Source: Pycnococcus provasolii
Taxonomy: Eukaryota; Chlorophyta; Pseudoscourfieldiophyceae; Pseudoscourfieldiales
NCBI GenBank assembly: GCA_049487715.1
Contig: CP150556.1
Coordinates: 1 to 64,000, forward strand
Reading direction: 5' to 3'
DNA length: 64,000 bases
Part shown: piece by piece, positions 9,332 to 19,681 of the stretch
Numbering within the stretch: position 1 is the first letter of the stretch
How the letters are laid out: each line of letters starts with the position of its first letter
The notes under the pieces: generated by a model
Told to the model about the DNA's origin: nothing
Databases searched by the model: none
The model's input: the letters and a program-made list of their open reading frames with translations, nothing else
Position numbers and translations under genes: made by a program

Positions 9332-9377
<46 letters not shown>
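9321..9377. repeat. (CA)n microsatellite in an AT-rich gap
   Basis: About 25 CA units, with minor breaks. The surrounding gap (9075-9443) is AT-rich, with CATCAT runs on one side and poly-T tracts, unlike the GC-rich genes. It holds the promoter of the dehydrogenase-aldolase gene and the 3' end of the methyltransferase gene. No further gene is visible. Confidence 0.9.
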
Positions 9378-9379
<2 letters not shown>

Positions 9380-9443
9380 AGGAAAAAGAAAAAAGAATCA
9401 AAGTTGTGCAAGGAAGGCGGAAGCAATTGTGGGTTGTCAACAC

Positions 9444-10418
9444 TTACGGAACAGACACCGGCGGCTCAGACGTCGCGGCGACGTTGACAGGCTTGCGTGC
9501 GTGAATGACGCCCCACTGGAACACACCGCGGTCCACCTGGCCCACACGGCGTGCGAGGTTGTCTCGGTACGTAGTCAGCAGCTTGACGTCCACCTTGAGT
9601 TCTTCTGGTGGAGTGCTCTCGAGAATCTTCTCCACCTTTTTCAACATGAGCGCAAATGACGTCTTGATGTCCTGTGTGAGGTTGACAAACGTGACGTCCG
9701 ACCATCCCGCCTCCTTCATGACGGAAACGTTCTGCTCGGGGCTCAGCCAGTCGTTCACCATGTTCGTCTGCGCGAACGTAGCGAGCTCCTCCTGCGACAC
9801 GCCAGGTCCGGTGCCGCACATGAGATCGCACCACGCGAACGCACCTCCGGGCTTGACGACGCGAAGCGCCTCCTGGTACGTCGTGAGCTTGGAGAAGGCG
9901 TGAACAAAGGCATCCTGCGAAAAGGCGACGTCGAAGCTGTTGTCTTCGTACGGGCACTTCTCGTACGTTCCAGTGGAGACGGAAACACGCCCGTCGAGAC
10001 CCATCTCGGTGACGAGCTTCGCGTTCGTGGCGTTCTGCTCGGGGCACAGGTTCAGGCAGCTCGCGGCGACCCCCTCGTTGTCCTTGCAGATGCGCCGTGC
10101 CGCGGCACCCGTTCCACTTCCCAGGTCGACGTACGACAGCGGCGTCTTGCTGCCAACCATCTCCCACACGAGCTTGAACATGTAGTCCGTCATCTGGTCC
10201 GACGCCTTTCCGTACGCTCCCGGTTCGTCGAGGTCGATGTTGTCCCACTTGCCGAAGTGGATGTTATCCGTTCCGTCTCCCATCACCTCCGCGTAGAACT
10301 CGAGTTTCTCCTTGGTGTCGTACTGCTGCAGCACGCCGGACTCGTGGCTCTCCCTGTCATCGTGCTTCTTGTAGACTTCGGTTTTGTATCCGTCAGCGGG
10401 CGCGGGTGCGGTGGCCAT
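9444..10418 (-). CDS. SAM-dependent methyltransferase, sarcosine/dimethylglycine type
   Basis: 324 aa, ATG at 10418. Class I methyltransferase fold: motif I VDLGSGTGAAARR (97-109), then LNLCPEQNATN, SFDVAFSQDAFVHA and RVVKPGGAFAWCD. The upstream IHFGKW and the order DLGSGTGAAAR - LNL..QN - QDAFVHA match the glycine/sarcosine/dimethylglycine N-methyltransferases, which make glycine betaine, an osmolyte common in marine algae. Related phosphoethanolamine methyltransferases are the main alternative. It has no obvious transit peptide, so it is probably cytosolic. It is divergent from the branched-chain aminotransferase gene across a 717-bp intergenic region. Confidence 0.75.
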   Translation of the reverse strand: MATAPAPADGYKTEVYKKHDDRESHESGVLQQYDTKEKLEFYAEVMGDGTDNIHFGKWDNIDLDEPGAYGKASDQMTDYMFKLVWEMVGSKTPLSYVDLGSGTGAAARRICKDNEGVAASCLNLCPEQNATNAKLVTEMGLDGRVSVSTGTYEKCPYEDNSFDVAFSQDAFVHAFSKLTTYQEALRVVKPGGAFAWCDLMCGTGPGVSQEELATFAQTNMVNDWLSPEQNVSVMKEAGWSDVTFVNLTQDIKTSFALMLKKVEKILESTPPEELKVDVKLLTTYRDNLARRVGQVDRGVFQWGVIHARKPVNVAATSEPPVSVP

Positions 10419-11135
10419 TACTCCTGGTATTGCTTGAGTTGTGATGGGATCGGGGCAGCGTTAGATGCGAAGGGAAGGAAGGGGGTGCCCTGTGCTGTGA
10501 TGTGATGGGGATCGCAGGATAGAGAGGAGGAAGAAAAGGAGCCTGGGGCTTTTTCCACCTCTCCTTCTTCCTCCCATCCGCCCAGAAAGGGCAACGACTT
10601 TCCGGGGCATCAGATTCGGGGTTTGGGAAGTGACGCCTGAGGTCGTGAAGCGTCGCCCAGATGCACGGGGACGGCGACGACGAGGAAGACGCGTCTGGGC
10701 GTATTCCAGTGTCCCCCGGATGCGGGTGTTCGCGCTTTGAAGGGTCGGTGGAGCGCTGCGTGAAATCCAAGCAGGCCGAGAGCAGAAAGCGAGAAGATCT
10801 GCCGCTGCTCGTGGGAAAACGCGTGAGGCATTTCCCCCGACGCCCCTGCACCACTCAACCTCCTCCCCCCTCCCCTTTTTTTTCCCCTTTCCCCTTTCCT
10901 CCACCTTCCCCTTCGACATCCATCCATCCCACGCCACCCTACGCATAACTCGCACAACTCACACAACTAGCTCCTCTCTCCTCTCGTCGTCCGCTGGTGT
11001 GCATAAGCAGCGTTCTCTCTCTGTGAACACGGAGGGCAAGCCAGAGAACCGGCACGCGGGCTTGGTATACCGCGCTGATCACACGTACAAGAAGACTGGA
11101 CTTTTCACAACACAAATACACTTATATTCACAACC
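10419..11135. promoter_or_regulatory. Divergent promoter region, methyltransferase (-) and BCAT (+)
   Basis: 717 bp without a convincing gene. It contains the ATTCGGGGTTTGG element at 10613-10625 and a long pyrimidine-rich tract at about 10858-10930 (C/T only for long runs). The open frames here are compositionally biased and overlap on both strands. Confidence 0.55.
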
Positions 11136-12344
11136 ATGGCAACCCAAACGCGAGAGCAGGCACAAACAAACGTGGATCGCGACACGCTCGGGGCCGGTGC
11201 GAACTTGCACGTCGCCGCGGGAGTCGTCAGCAGCTCTCTGAAGCGAACTCTACGCGCACCGCCGCCGTCGAGGGACATCAAGGCACTCCTCGCAAAACCG
11301 TGGGGTCAGGTTTTCGCCCCCTCGATGTGCCACTACGAGACCACCGAGAGGTACGATGCGCCGGTCGGTGACGACGAAGACGCACTCGAGGAAGGCGCGG
11401 CGGTGTGGGCAACAGCCACGGGAGGTGTCATGGCATATGGGCCGCTTCAGGTGAGCCCCGCTGCCGGCGTGCTGAACTACGGACAGGGACTGTTTGAGGG
11501 CATGAAGGCGTACCGTACACCTGACGGGCGTATCGCCATCTTCCGGCCCGAGGAAAACGCCAAACGTGCACAGGAGGGCTGCCGTCGCCTGTGCATGCCG
11601 CCCCCTCCCGTCAAGTTCTTCGTCGACGCGGTGAAGAGGTGTGTCGCGGCTAACGCATCGCACGTTCCGCCGCACGGCATGGGAACGTTGTACCTTCGCC
11701 CGATGGTGCTTGGCACGGGTGCGCAGCTCGGACTGTTTCCCGCACCCACGTACAGTCTCGTCATCTACGCGAGCCCCGTTGGAAGCTACTTCCGTGGCAA
11801 GCAGGCAGACCCCATCGACCTGCACGTTGAGACCCGGTTTCACCGCGCGTGCAGCGGCGGAAGCGGAGGTGTCAAGGCGATTGGCAACTACGCACCGACG
11901 CTGCTTCCCCAAAAGAAGGCAAAGAAGGAGGCGGGCAAGGACAACTGCCTCTACCTGGACTCGGTGGAAAACCGCTACATCGAGGAGGTGGGAACTTGCA
12001 ACATCTTCGTCGTCGCGAAGGATGGCACCGTTCGAACGCCCAGCCTGACGGGAACCATCTTGTCGGGTATCACGCGCATGTCGATTATCCAGATCCTGCG
12101 TGACATGGGACGGACCGTCGTCGAGGAGAGGGTGAGCATCGACCAGCTGACTGACGGCGAGGAGGCGTTCGTGACTGGAACTGCCGTTGGCGTTTGCCCG
12201 ATCGGTTCTGTGACATTTAACGGAGTGCAACATTCGTTCACTGGCGATCGGGCGCTCACATTGGCAGTGACGGAGGAGTTGTCTGGCGTTCAAACTGGCT
12301 CGATCGAGGACCGTCGCGGATGGATTGAGGCGATCGAGTTCTAA
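11136..12344 (+). CDS. BCAT: Branched-chain amino acid aminotransferase
   Basis: 402 aa, ATG in the context CAACCATGG. Fold type IV PLP enzyme: GQGLFEGMKAYR at about 116-127, the phosphate-binding region, PLP lysine Lys247 in GGVKAIGNYAP, and EEVGTCNIF followed by TGTILSGITR. These are diagnostic of BCAT, which transfers the amino group of Leu, Ile or Val to 2-oxoglutarate. The first 40 residues could be a short mitochondrial or plastid presequence, but they are not strongly basic. Length is near the family norm for eukaryotic members. It is convergent with the M14 peptidase gene, 178 bp apart. Confidence 0.93.
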   Translation: MATQTREQAQTNVDRDTLGAGANLHVAAGVVSSSLKRTLRAPPPSRDIKALLAKPWGQVFAPSMCHYETTERYDAPVGDDEDALEEGAAVWATATGGVMAYGPLQVSPAAGVLNYGQGLFEGMKAYRTPDGRIAIFRPEENAKRAQEGCRRLCMPPPPVKFFVDAVKRCVAANASHVPPHGMGTLYLRPMVLGTGAQLGLFPAPTYSLVIYASPVGSYFRGKQADPIDLHVETRFHRACSGGSGGVKAIGNYAPTLLPQKKAKKEAGKDNCLYLDSVENRYIEEVGTCNIFVVAKDGTVRTPSLTGTILSGITRMSIIQILRDMGRTVVEERVSIDQLTDGEEAFVTGTAVGVCPIGSVTFNGVQHSFTGDRALTLAVTEELSGVQTGSIEDRRGWIEAIEF

Positions 12345-12522
12345 AAATGTACGCGGCACGAACTAAGGGATTAAGGATTTTTGATTCCAGGTGTCGCGGC
12401 TCTAACGACTACCAAATATAGGTTTTATGGATAGATTCTTTAAGGTATTTTTTTTTCGCTTGAGTAAAGAATAAGAAAAAAAATACATCTCGAAAACGAA
12501 TATCTCTTGTCAGTTCTTTTAC

Positions 12523-13572
12523 TTACTTACAAAGTGGCTCGTGCGCGATGAGGTGGTCAAGCGCCGCACACACAGCAGCCACCTGCGCTGCGTTGCACTG
12601 CTCGGGCGTGGCACTGGGGGAATCTGGGTACACCTCGGTGGTGGTTGCGTACGAGGCATTCGTCACGCCGGCGCACAGGCCAAGCTGGTTTGGCGGTGGA
12701 ATGCCGATGACACCTTCCTGGATCACCTCCTCGCCGATAATCTTGCCGTTGGCATCAGGCGGTGCGATGTGCGTCACGGTGCGCACGCCGTCGATGATCG
12801 CCTTCACCCACGCCGTCTGCGGGTTACTGTTGTCAGCGACAAGGTAGAAGCCATCGGGGATGAGGTCAGGCTCGCTTTCCACGCCGTCGCGGGCAGCCTT
12901 AGCAGGTCGAAACTCCGACTCGTCCGTGTCAGTAGTCTCGTGCAGGTCTATGTGACAGAGCCATCGCGCGACACCAAGCGACTTGAGCACCGCAATGACT
13001 GCGGTCGACTCCTCTGTTGCCGGCTCAGGATTAAAAGACCTTCCAGGCACGACTTCGCCGTTCGGGTTGAAGCTTCGATTGGGGTCAACGGCACTTGCAT
13101 TCCAACGCTGGATCGTCTCGTAGCCCCACGGCGATACGCAAGGAAGCACGACGATGTTGAACTTGCTGGCATACTGCTCAGCCTTCGTGGCTAAAAATGC
13201 AATAGCGCCCTGCACGCCACTCGTCTCGTAGCCGTGAACACCTCCCGTCACAAGGACGCAAGGTTTGTCGTCACTCCACGTTGCGAGCGTGCGCACCGCA
13301 AACATCTCGTAAGACCCGTGCGACAGAGAGCCGTACCTTGTGACGTCGAACTTCGACTTGAGCGGCTCAAGCTTCGCCACCACCTCGTCGGCGTAGCTGC
13401 GCTGGATTTCACGCGTGTTCCTCCAGTGGAGTTTTTCGGCATCTGTCCACGCCACGCCAGGAGTTCCTATGGGATATCGCACCCCCGCCGCCATCGCACG
13501 CACACGGTGATACGATCGTGTCGACGAATAGAGACGCACAGGAGAGGTGGTGGTGGTGCACGCCGTGCGCAT
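12523..13572 (-). CDS. M14-family zinc carboxypeptidase/deacylase-like protein
   Basis: 349 aa, ATG at 13572. Zinc ligands are visible as GGVHGYE (His113, Glu116) and HIDLHET (His211). The substrate-side pair NR appears in DPNRSFNP and the catalytic Glu in TTEVYP near the C-terminus. These mark the M14 carboxypeptidase superfamily (succinylglutamate desuccinylase/aspartoacylase or DUF2817 side). The N-terminal 30 residues (Thr, Ser and Arg rich) look like an organelle presequence. A TTCGGGGTTT element at 13646-13655 lies about 75 bp upstream. The substrate cannot be inferred. Confidence 0.78.
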   Translation of the reverse strand: MRTACTTTTSPVRLYSSTRSYHRVRAMAAGVRYPIGTPGVAWTDAEKLHWRNTREIQRSYADEVVAKLEPLKSKFDVTRYGSLSHGSYEMFAVRTLATWSDDKPCVLVTGGVHGYETSGVQGAIAFLATKAEQYASKFNIVVLPCVSPWGYETIQRWNASAVDPNRSFNPNGEVVPGRSFNPEPATEESTAVIAVLKSLGVARWLCHIDLHETTDTDESEFRPAKAARDGVESEPDLIPDGFYLVADNSNPQTAWVKAIIDGVRTVTHIAPPDANGKIIGEEVIQEGVIGIPPPNQLGLCAGVTNASYATTTEVYPDSPSATPEQCNAAQVAAVCAALDHLIAHEPLCK

Positions 13573-13695
13573 GTACTGTACCTTGTGGGGACAAGAATGG
13601 CGGGAGGGTTGCCCCTTTTTCCGACCCAGCCGCCACGGTTCGTTTTTCGGGGTTTGTAAATGTGCATGTGTTCATATGACGCTTTCTGTTGGGTG

Positions 13696-14751
13696 TTACA
13701 CGGTTGGATCCCCCTTCACCGCGCAGAACATGATGTACTGCTGGTCTCTTGTGCACCGGAAGTCCTTCAATCCCGCACGCGCGCAGACGTCACGAAGCTC
13801 GCGTTCCGTCCAGAACTTGTACTCACCGCGACCTCCCCATAGCTGGTCACCCGCGAGCTGTTCAATCGGCGCCACGGCGGAATCGTCACCCAAAAATTGG
13901 CCGAGACGGCTCAGCGGCGTCAGAAAGGTGGAACCTACGAACATCCCGCCTGGCTTGAGAGTTCTTGCCACCTCGGCAACGCAGAGCTCAGGCTGTGGCC
14001 AGCAGTGGATCGCGGCACCGGCGTGAATTGCGGCAAAGCAAGCACTCCGGAACGGAAGCCTTCGCGCATCCGCGCGCACGAGCTTCACACCGCTCGTGCT
14101 TTCAGCTCTCATCCGTTCAGCCGTTTCACTGAGCATCGCCTCCGAGAAGTCCGCCGCGACGACGGGAGACCACTTGCCCGACGAAGCGAAGCGGCGCGTG
14201 AAGAGCCCACTGCCACAAGACAGGTCGAGGAAAGGTCCGCTCGGTGTCGTCTCGAGAAATTCGCTTGCCATGGCATACTCTCGATCGGCGCCAGGAAATC
14301 CAGCCCAGCTAAAGCTCTGCCTCCACCCGCGTTCGTACGCGAACGAAACCTGAGGCCTTTCGAACGTCGTCGTCCCAAGAATCCTCTGTTCGGCGTACGT
14401 TCCACGTCCCTGCTCGGCGCCGCCGTCGACGGATGCGTTCGACTCGAGCACCATTTCCGCAAACGTGCCCTTGTCTGGATAGCTGAGCGCGCACGGGGTG
14501 CACGTCCACGCCTTGTTCTTGCCTACACCACGCTGCACTGGCTGGAAGCACACGGGACACGCGAGGAGGTCGTTGAGAGGGTCTGAGGCGGGAACCTGCT
14601 GCTGCGGCGTGCTGTTTCCGACGCTGGCCGTCGCGGACGTGCGCACGAAGCCTCGAGCACGTGCACGCGTGCTTATGAATCGAGCGTAGTTGTGCGTGGC
14701 TGGTCGTGCTTGCCGCGATGGCGTGCTCGCTTGTAACATCGCGCACGACAT
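13696..14751 (-). CDS. Plastid SAM methyltransferase with N-terminal Trm112-like zinc ribbon
   Basis: 351 aa from ATG 14751. After a transit peptide (ARFISTRARARGF) comes a zinc ribbon, LLACPVCFQPV...WTCTPCALSYP (two CxxC pairs), then a class I methyltransferase: FLDLSCGSGLF, AADFSEAML, LVRADARRLPF, AIHAGAAIHCWP and LKPGGMFVGST. This arrangement matches the plant plastid proteins At1g78140/At2g41040, known from plastoglobule proteomes, whose substrate is unknown. The stop codon lies inside a GTGTAA that can serve as the poly(A) signal. Confidence 0.8.
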   Translation of the reverse strand: MSCAMLQASTPSRQARPATHNYARFISTRARARGFVRTSATASVGNSTPQQQVPASDPLNDLLACPVCFQPVQRGVGKNKAWTCTPCALSYPDKGTFAEMVLESNASVDGGAEQGRGTYAEQRILGTTTFERPQVSFAYERGWRQSFSWAGFPGADREYAMASEFLETTPSGPFLDLSCGSGLFTRRFASSGKWSPVVAADFSEAMLSETAERMRAESTSGVKLVRADARRLPFRSACFAAIHAGAAIHCWPQPELCVAEVARTLKPGGMFVGSTFLTPLSRLGQFLGDDSAVAPIEQLAGDQLWGGRGEYKFWTERELRDVCARAGLKDFRCTRDQQYIMFCAVKGDPTV

Positions 14752-15168
14752 GGGAAAGAGGAGTTGTCCGAGGAGGTTGTGGCTCACAGTCACAGGCAGG
14801 GGGAGGGGGATTTCCAGCCTGGGAAGGTGCGCGAACTCGAAGCATCATACTTTTAATCGGGGTTTCAAAATGGGGGGTCATTTTGGAAGCCCGAATGATC
14901 CGTCCGTTCCTTCCTTCTTTCCCTCCCTCTGCGAATGATGGTGATGGTGGTTTCGCGCTCTCTCCTCTTTTGCCTCTCCCCTTTCCCTCCTTCCCTCCCT
15001 CCCGGTCCCGGTCCTTCCTCCTCCCCCCTCCCTCAGGCCGCGCCATTTTAGTTCACAGCTCACAGCTCCTCACTCCTCACGCTCGCGGGGCTGGCAGCGC
15101 ACTTCAGGAGGCCGTCACACACGCTCCACGCGCACTGCAGTAGTCAACTCACCGCTGGGGCGACCATC
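14752..15168. promoter_or_regulatory. Divergent promoter, methyltransferase (-) and Fused-like kinase (+)
   Basis: 417 bp with an AATCGGGGTTT element at 14855-14865 and a pyrimidine-rich tract from about 14900 to 15035 on the kinase side. No gene is seen. Confidence 0.6.
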
Positions 15169-18100
15169 ATGGAGCACTACCACGTAACGGCGCTCGTCGG
15201 CGAGGGCTCGTTCGGAAAGGTGTACAAGGCGAGGCGCAAGTTCTCGGGGCAGACGTGCGCCATGAAGTTCATACTCAAACACGGAAAGTCAGAAAAGGAC
15301 ATACGCAACCTCAGGCAGGAGATTGAAATACTAAGGAGCCTCAGACACGAGAACATCATTCAGATGCTTGACACATTCGAGACGAAGAACGAGTTCTGCG
15401 TCGTCACGGAGTTCGCGAGAGGGGAGCTCTTCGAGGTGCTCGAGGACGACAAGCGCATGCCCGAGGACGAAGTGCGCTCCATCGCGAAGCAGCTCGTGCG
15501 CGCGCTGCATTACCTCCACAGCAACCGCATCATTCACCGAGACATGAAGCCGCAGAACATTCTCATTGGAGCGCAAGGGCAGGTCAAGCTCTGCGACTTT
15601 GGATTTGCCCGAGCCATGAGCCAGAACACAATGGTGCTCACCAGCATCAAAGGAACGCCTCTCTACATGGCCCCAGAACTCGTGCAGGAGCAGCCGTACA
15701 ACCACACCGTCGACCTGTGGAGCCTCGGCGTCATCCTCTACGAGCTATTCGTGGGGCAGCCGCCGTTCTACACGAACAGCATCTACACGCTCATACAACA
15801 CATCGTGAGAGATCCTGTGCGATATCCGGATGCCATATCCAAGGAGTTCAAGTCGTTCCTCAAGGGACTGCTCAACAAAAGACCGTCCGATCGACTGGGC
15901 TGGCCAAAGCTTCTCGAGCACCCATTCGTGCGGGAGACTGCCGAGGAGAGACGCGCAAGAGAGGCGGCGGCGGCGGCGGCGGCAGCAGCGATGGAAGCGA
16001 ACATATCGTGGCGCGGGGAAGGAGGGGCTGTGGCTGGTGCAGCGGCGGCGCTCCATGCCCAGCACAACAAGCCATCTCGGGGAGGAGCAGGCGCTGAAAT
16101 GGCAAAGGAAGCAGGCGCGGTGTCATCGTCACCCACGGCGACGGTAGCATCTCACGTGCCAGCGGCGGCAAAGGCGTCCGCAGCACCTGGCACGCCGTCT
16201 GATCGAAATGCCACACAGGCGCTGGAGAAAGCTGCGACGCGCGATCGCGAACGTGGAGTTCGACGGCCAGTTGGTGCTGCTGCGCCACCACAGCCTCAGG
16301 ATGCAGATCGACAGCGTCCTAGCTCCGTGGGCGCGGCGGCGGCTGCAGCAGTCGCCGCGCAGCAAAACCAGCATCCGAGGCAGGCGACGGCACCAAGCTA
16401 CGCTGCTCGGACAAATGTTCAGCAGCACCAGGAGGAGCAACAACCTACCGACGGTAGCGAAGCGAACACTCGCACAAACAATGAAATCCGCGACGCTGAG
16501 GATGGCGATCGTGTCACGCAACTGAACAATCTCGCCGACGCCGCAGCGGCGAGAAATCATGCAACTTGGTCAATGGCAGCCGCACTGCGAATCCTGCAGG
16601 AGGTACTTGCGGATGCCGTCGCGGCGCCTGACTTGACAAATGCCGCGCTGCGCGCTAGTCTCGCCCTTTTCTCTCAGGGTGCACCACCCGCGTCAGCCGC
16701 GGCTCAAGCGGAGGAGGTGGCGCGCGCTCTATGTGTCGCCGCAGGCCGGAGCTGTCGCGCGGGGGGAACAGCCGCCACGTCAACCATTGCCGAGGCACTG
16801 CGTGCCGTGGAAGCGGGTGCGGCGCCGCGTGAGACGGCGGGGGGACAGCAGACGGCGGCACACTTACGCGATTGGCGTCGCGATGTGTGCCGTATAGAGT
16901 GCTTTCAGGCTCTGTGCGCAATGTGTGCTCTGCCGGGCGCATGGCGCACAGCAGCCTTGAGTCTCAGCGGCGTTTCTGTGGCGCTTCGTTCAACGTACCA
17001 CCGTGTAGCACTGCAGCAGCTTGCGCACATCCGCGCTGGGAATTCTGCGAGCGGATTCAGCGAGTCACTTAACGAGCATAGCGACGAGTACAGCGCCGTC
17101 AGCGACGCTTCTGGACTTCTTGCAGTTGCGAGCAAGTGCGACCTCGTGCCATACGCCGCAACAGGATTCGCCTCTGCGGTGGATGCCACAAAGTCGGCGC
17201 CAAATGCAGCCACAAGCCCGGCACGCCTCTGCGTTGACGCTTCCGTGGATGCATTGGCAAGACTCGTGCATCCCGCGCACGGCGGTGCGCTGCTTGGCGC
17301 GGAAGCGTGCGGAGCTCCCGAGGCTGCACTTCTTCACCTGCGCGAGCGATTTCCGCTCGCGGCGGCGTGCACCGCAGATTCTTCGGAGACTTCCGCAGGA
17401 AGCGTTAGCAGGCAGATTGCAAAGCTGGGTGTGCTAGACGCAGCCGCTTCATCGGCTGCACTGCAGCTTGCGGATCACCTTGTTAAGGCTGGCGAGGGTG
17501 TTGCCATGCGCCACTTCGCAGCGAGCGTCGCGACGGCGTACGGCGACGGCGATCTTGATCGCCTTGCAAGCCTTCTGCGAATCCTGCTACAGTGCGCTCG
17601 CGTGTCAAATGCGTTCTGCGCGGCGGCGATCGCCGCTGGCACCGCGGACGCACTTGCCGCAATGGTTTCCGCCGCTGCTGCATCCGCGGGGGCGGACGAT
17701 TCGCCAGCAGCCGCGGCAACTGATGCCACGGAGACTGACGCCGTGCTGGTGACCGTGCTTCTCACTCTCACGGCGCTCTTCCGAGGGTCGCCGGCTCGCG
17801 ACGCCGCCTCTGTCGGCATGCGCGAGACGGTTGCCGCGCAAGCCGCGAGGCTCGTGCTACGAATTCAAGACCACACGGCAGCTTTGGCTGCCGCGGGATG
17901 TGCGTCCGCGGCGCTTCGCCTGCCAGCTCCCACAGCGGGTGGTGATGTGAGCGTACCCTCCCCTCGACCGCCAGCTGAACTTCTGTCGCCAGCAAGCCTG
18001 GCGCGCATCAACACACTGTTTGCTCAGGTGCCCACAGCCGCGTCGTCACGTGCTCTCTACGTGGCCGAGGGCTTGCTGCCAACCGAAGGTGCGCGAGATG

Positions 18101-19557
18101 GCGCCGTGCCTCTTTGCGAGTGTCTTGTTGGAATCGCCGTCGCAGCATCTGCAAATCCCGGAGCAAGCCCTCGAGGCGCGGCGGCGGCAGCTGCTGTAGC
18201 AGCACAGTTGCAACCGCAGATTCTGATGACAGCCGCGCGAGGCGCGCAGATCAGCCCTCGTAGCGTGCTTCGACTTGTGAGCGTGATGCGAACGCAGAGC
18301 TTTTTGCAGCAGCGCATGATTGCGGATGGATCGCTATCCCCCGAGCACCATCTGCTGCTTCGCGATGGGTTGCTCTCGTCAACCGTCGCACTGCTCGACG
18401 ACCGGCATCTGGCGCATCTGCTGCAGTGGCCAAGCCGATGGGCAGGTGGCAGGGCTGGCGCGCAGCGCCTCTTCGCCGAGGTGGCGGCTCTGCTGCATGC
18501 TCCGCTTGGTGGCTCCGCGGGTCAGGTTGTGCCGCCTAGCCCGCCGGCGCCGCCGGCGGTGCAGAAGGCGCTGCACGAGGTGTACCACCACCACGGCGTG
18601 GTGCTGCGCATCATCCATATGCTCGAATATCTCGACCCTGGCGAGATGGCGGCGCCGCTAACGCTGTGCAGTCGGCTCGTCCTCGCGCACTCGTCATTTG
18701 CGGTACAATTCCTAAAGAGTGGTGCGCTCACCGCTCGCACGTGCTCAAAGCTGCTGCGCTCGAACAATCCGCCCAACTGCCTGGTAGACGTCCTGTTGTG
18801 CATCAGCCAGCTGGCTCGCATACGCAAGGAGCACTACGAAACAATCCACGCCGCAGGGTTGTATCCTCAGCTCAAGACGCTTCTAACGTTCCCTTCGGAC
18901 GCCGCCGTGAGAGCACGAGCGTGCAACCTTGTCGGCAACCTGTGCCGCCACAGCGACTTTTTCTACGAGCCGCTTCGGGCGTCGGGGATCGTGGATGCGC
19001 TCGTCGCGCGTTGCTCTGACGTCGACAAGGCGACGCGCAAGTTTGCCTGCTTCGCGATTGGCAACGCCGGCTTCCACAGCAACGCGCTGTACCCAAATCT
19101 CGCGTCTGCAATCTCTGCACTCGTGGCGATCCTTCGCGGTGGACCGAGTACGCCGGGTGATACGGTGGAGGAGGAAAAAACGCGCGCGAACGCCGCTGGT
19201 GCCATTGGCAACCTTGTGCGAAATGGCGCGAGCCTATGCGGAGAGCTCGTCGCACAGGGCGCCATCGACGCGCTTGTGGAGACGGTGCAAGCGGCAGTGA
19301 GCGAGAACGCCGCGCCGATACGGAATGGTGGCGGTGCGCCTTCAGATGAAGCAGAAGCCAGCCAAAGCCCGCTCAAAATTGCACTGTTCAGCCTGGGGAA
19401 CATGTGTGCTCATGCCGAGTGCCGCGAGTGCCTGCTTCGCCCCGAGGCGCACTTTCTCGAGACTCTGGATGCGCTGCTGACATGCGCAGCCTCGGACAGT
19501 ACGGTTGCGAAATACGTCGCGCGTATTCACAACAAGCTGGGGCTCGCCTCATCATAG
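15169..19557 (+). CDS. FU: Fused/STK36/TIO-type protein kinase with ARM-like C-terminus
   Basis: 1462 aa, ATG at 15169. The kinase domain spans residues 4-256: G-loop GEGSFGKV (11-18), Lys33, HRDMKPQN (123-130), DFG (143-145) and MAPEL. It is most like Fused (STK36; TWO-IN-ONE in Arabidopsis). A low-complexity Ala/Gln linker follows, then a long alpha-helical, Ala-rich region. From about residue 1190 there are clear armadillo-type repeats ([42 protein letters not shown]). In plants TIO acts in phragmoplast expansion; in flagellates Fused is needed for the axonemal central pair. A TGTAA signal follows 6 bases after the stop. Intronless despite its size. Confidence 0.88.
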   Translation: MEHYHVTALVGEGSFGKVYKARRKFSGQTCAMKFILKHGKSEKDIRNLRQEIEILRSLRHENIIQMLDTFETKNEFCVVTEFARGELFEVLEDDKRMPEDEVRSIAKQLVRALHYLHSNRIIHRDMKPQNILIGAQGQVKLCDFGFARAMSQNTMVLTSIKGTPLYMAPELVQEQPYNHTVDLWSLGVILYELFVGQPPFYTNSIYTLIQHIVRDPVRYPDAISKEFKSFLKGLLNKRPSDRLGWPKLLEHPFVRETAEERRAREAAAAAAAAAMEANISWRGEGGAVAGAAAALHAQHNKPSRGGAGAEMAKEAGAVSSSPTATVASHVPAAAKASAAPGTPSDRNATQALEKAATRDRERGVRRPVGAAAPPQPQDADRQRPSSVGAAAAAAVAAQQNQHPRQATAPSYAARTNVQQHQEEQQPTDGSEANTRTNNEIRDAEDGDRVTQLNNLADAAAARNHATWSMAAALRILQEVLADAVAAPDLTNAALRASLALFSQGAPPASAAAQAEEVARALCVAAGRSCRAGGTAATSTIAEALRAVEAGAAPRETAGGQQTAAHLRDWRRDVCRIECFQALCAMCALPGAWRTAALSLSGVSVALRSTYHRVALQQLAHIRAGNSASGFSESLNEHSDEYSAVSDASGLLAVASKCDLVPYAATGFASAVDATKSAPNAATSPARLCVDASVDALARLVHPAHGGALLGAEACGAPEAALLHLRERFPLAAACTADSSETSAGSVSRQIAKLGVLDAAASSAALQLADHLVKAGEGVAMRHFAASVATAYGDGDLDRLASLLRILLQCARVSNAFCAAAIAAGTADALAAMVSAAAASAGADDSPAAAATDATETDAVLVTVLLTLTALFRGSPARDAASVGMRETVAAQAARLVLRIQDHTAALAAAGCASAALRLPAPTAGGDVSVPSPRPPAELLSPASLARINTLFAQVPTAASSRALYVAEGLLPTEGARDGAVPLCECLVGIAVAASANPGASPRGAAAAAAVAAQLQPQILMTAARGAQISPRSVLRLVSVMRTQSFLQQRMIADGSLSPEHHLLLRDGLLSSTVALLDDRHLAHLLQWPSRWAGGRAGAQRLFAEVAALLHAPLGGSAGQVVPPSPPAPPAVQKALHEVYHHHGVVLRIIHMLEYLDPGEMAAPLTLCSRLVLAHSSFAVQFLKSGALTARTCSKLLRSNNPPNCLVDVLLCISQLARIRKEHYETIHAAGLYPQLKTLLTFPSDAAVRARACNLVGNLCRHSDFFYEPLRASGIVDALVARCSDVDKATRKFACFAIGNAGFHSNALYPNLASAISALVAILRGGPSTPGDTVEEEKTRANAAGAIGNLVRNGASLCGELVAQGAIDALVETVQAAVSENAAPIRNGGGAPSDEAEASQSPLKIALFSLGNMCAHAECRECLLRPEAHFLETLDALLTCAASDSTVAKYVARIHNKLGLASS

Positions 19558-19681
19558 AATATTGTAATGATATGAAAGTAACAATAAAAGGAACATGACC
19601 TCAAAATTATCATTTGCTTGGACCTCCCGAGGTTTGTCAAACACAAAGAGCCCTTTATGGATATTACACACGCACTAAATT

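Noticed and set aside
10393-10966. Several 100-160-aa frames between the methyltransferase and BCAT genes
   Set aside because: They overlap each other on three frames, follow base composition (pyrimidine/purine tracts) and show no family features.
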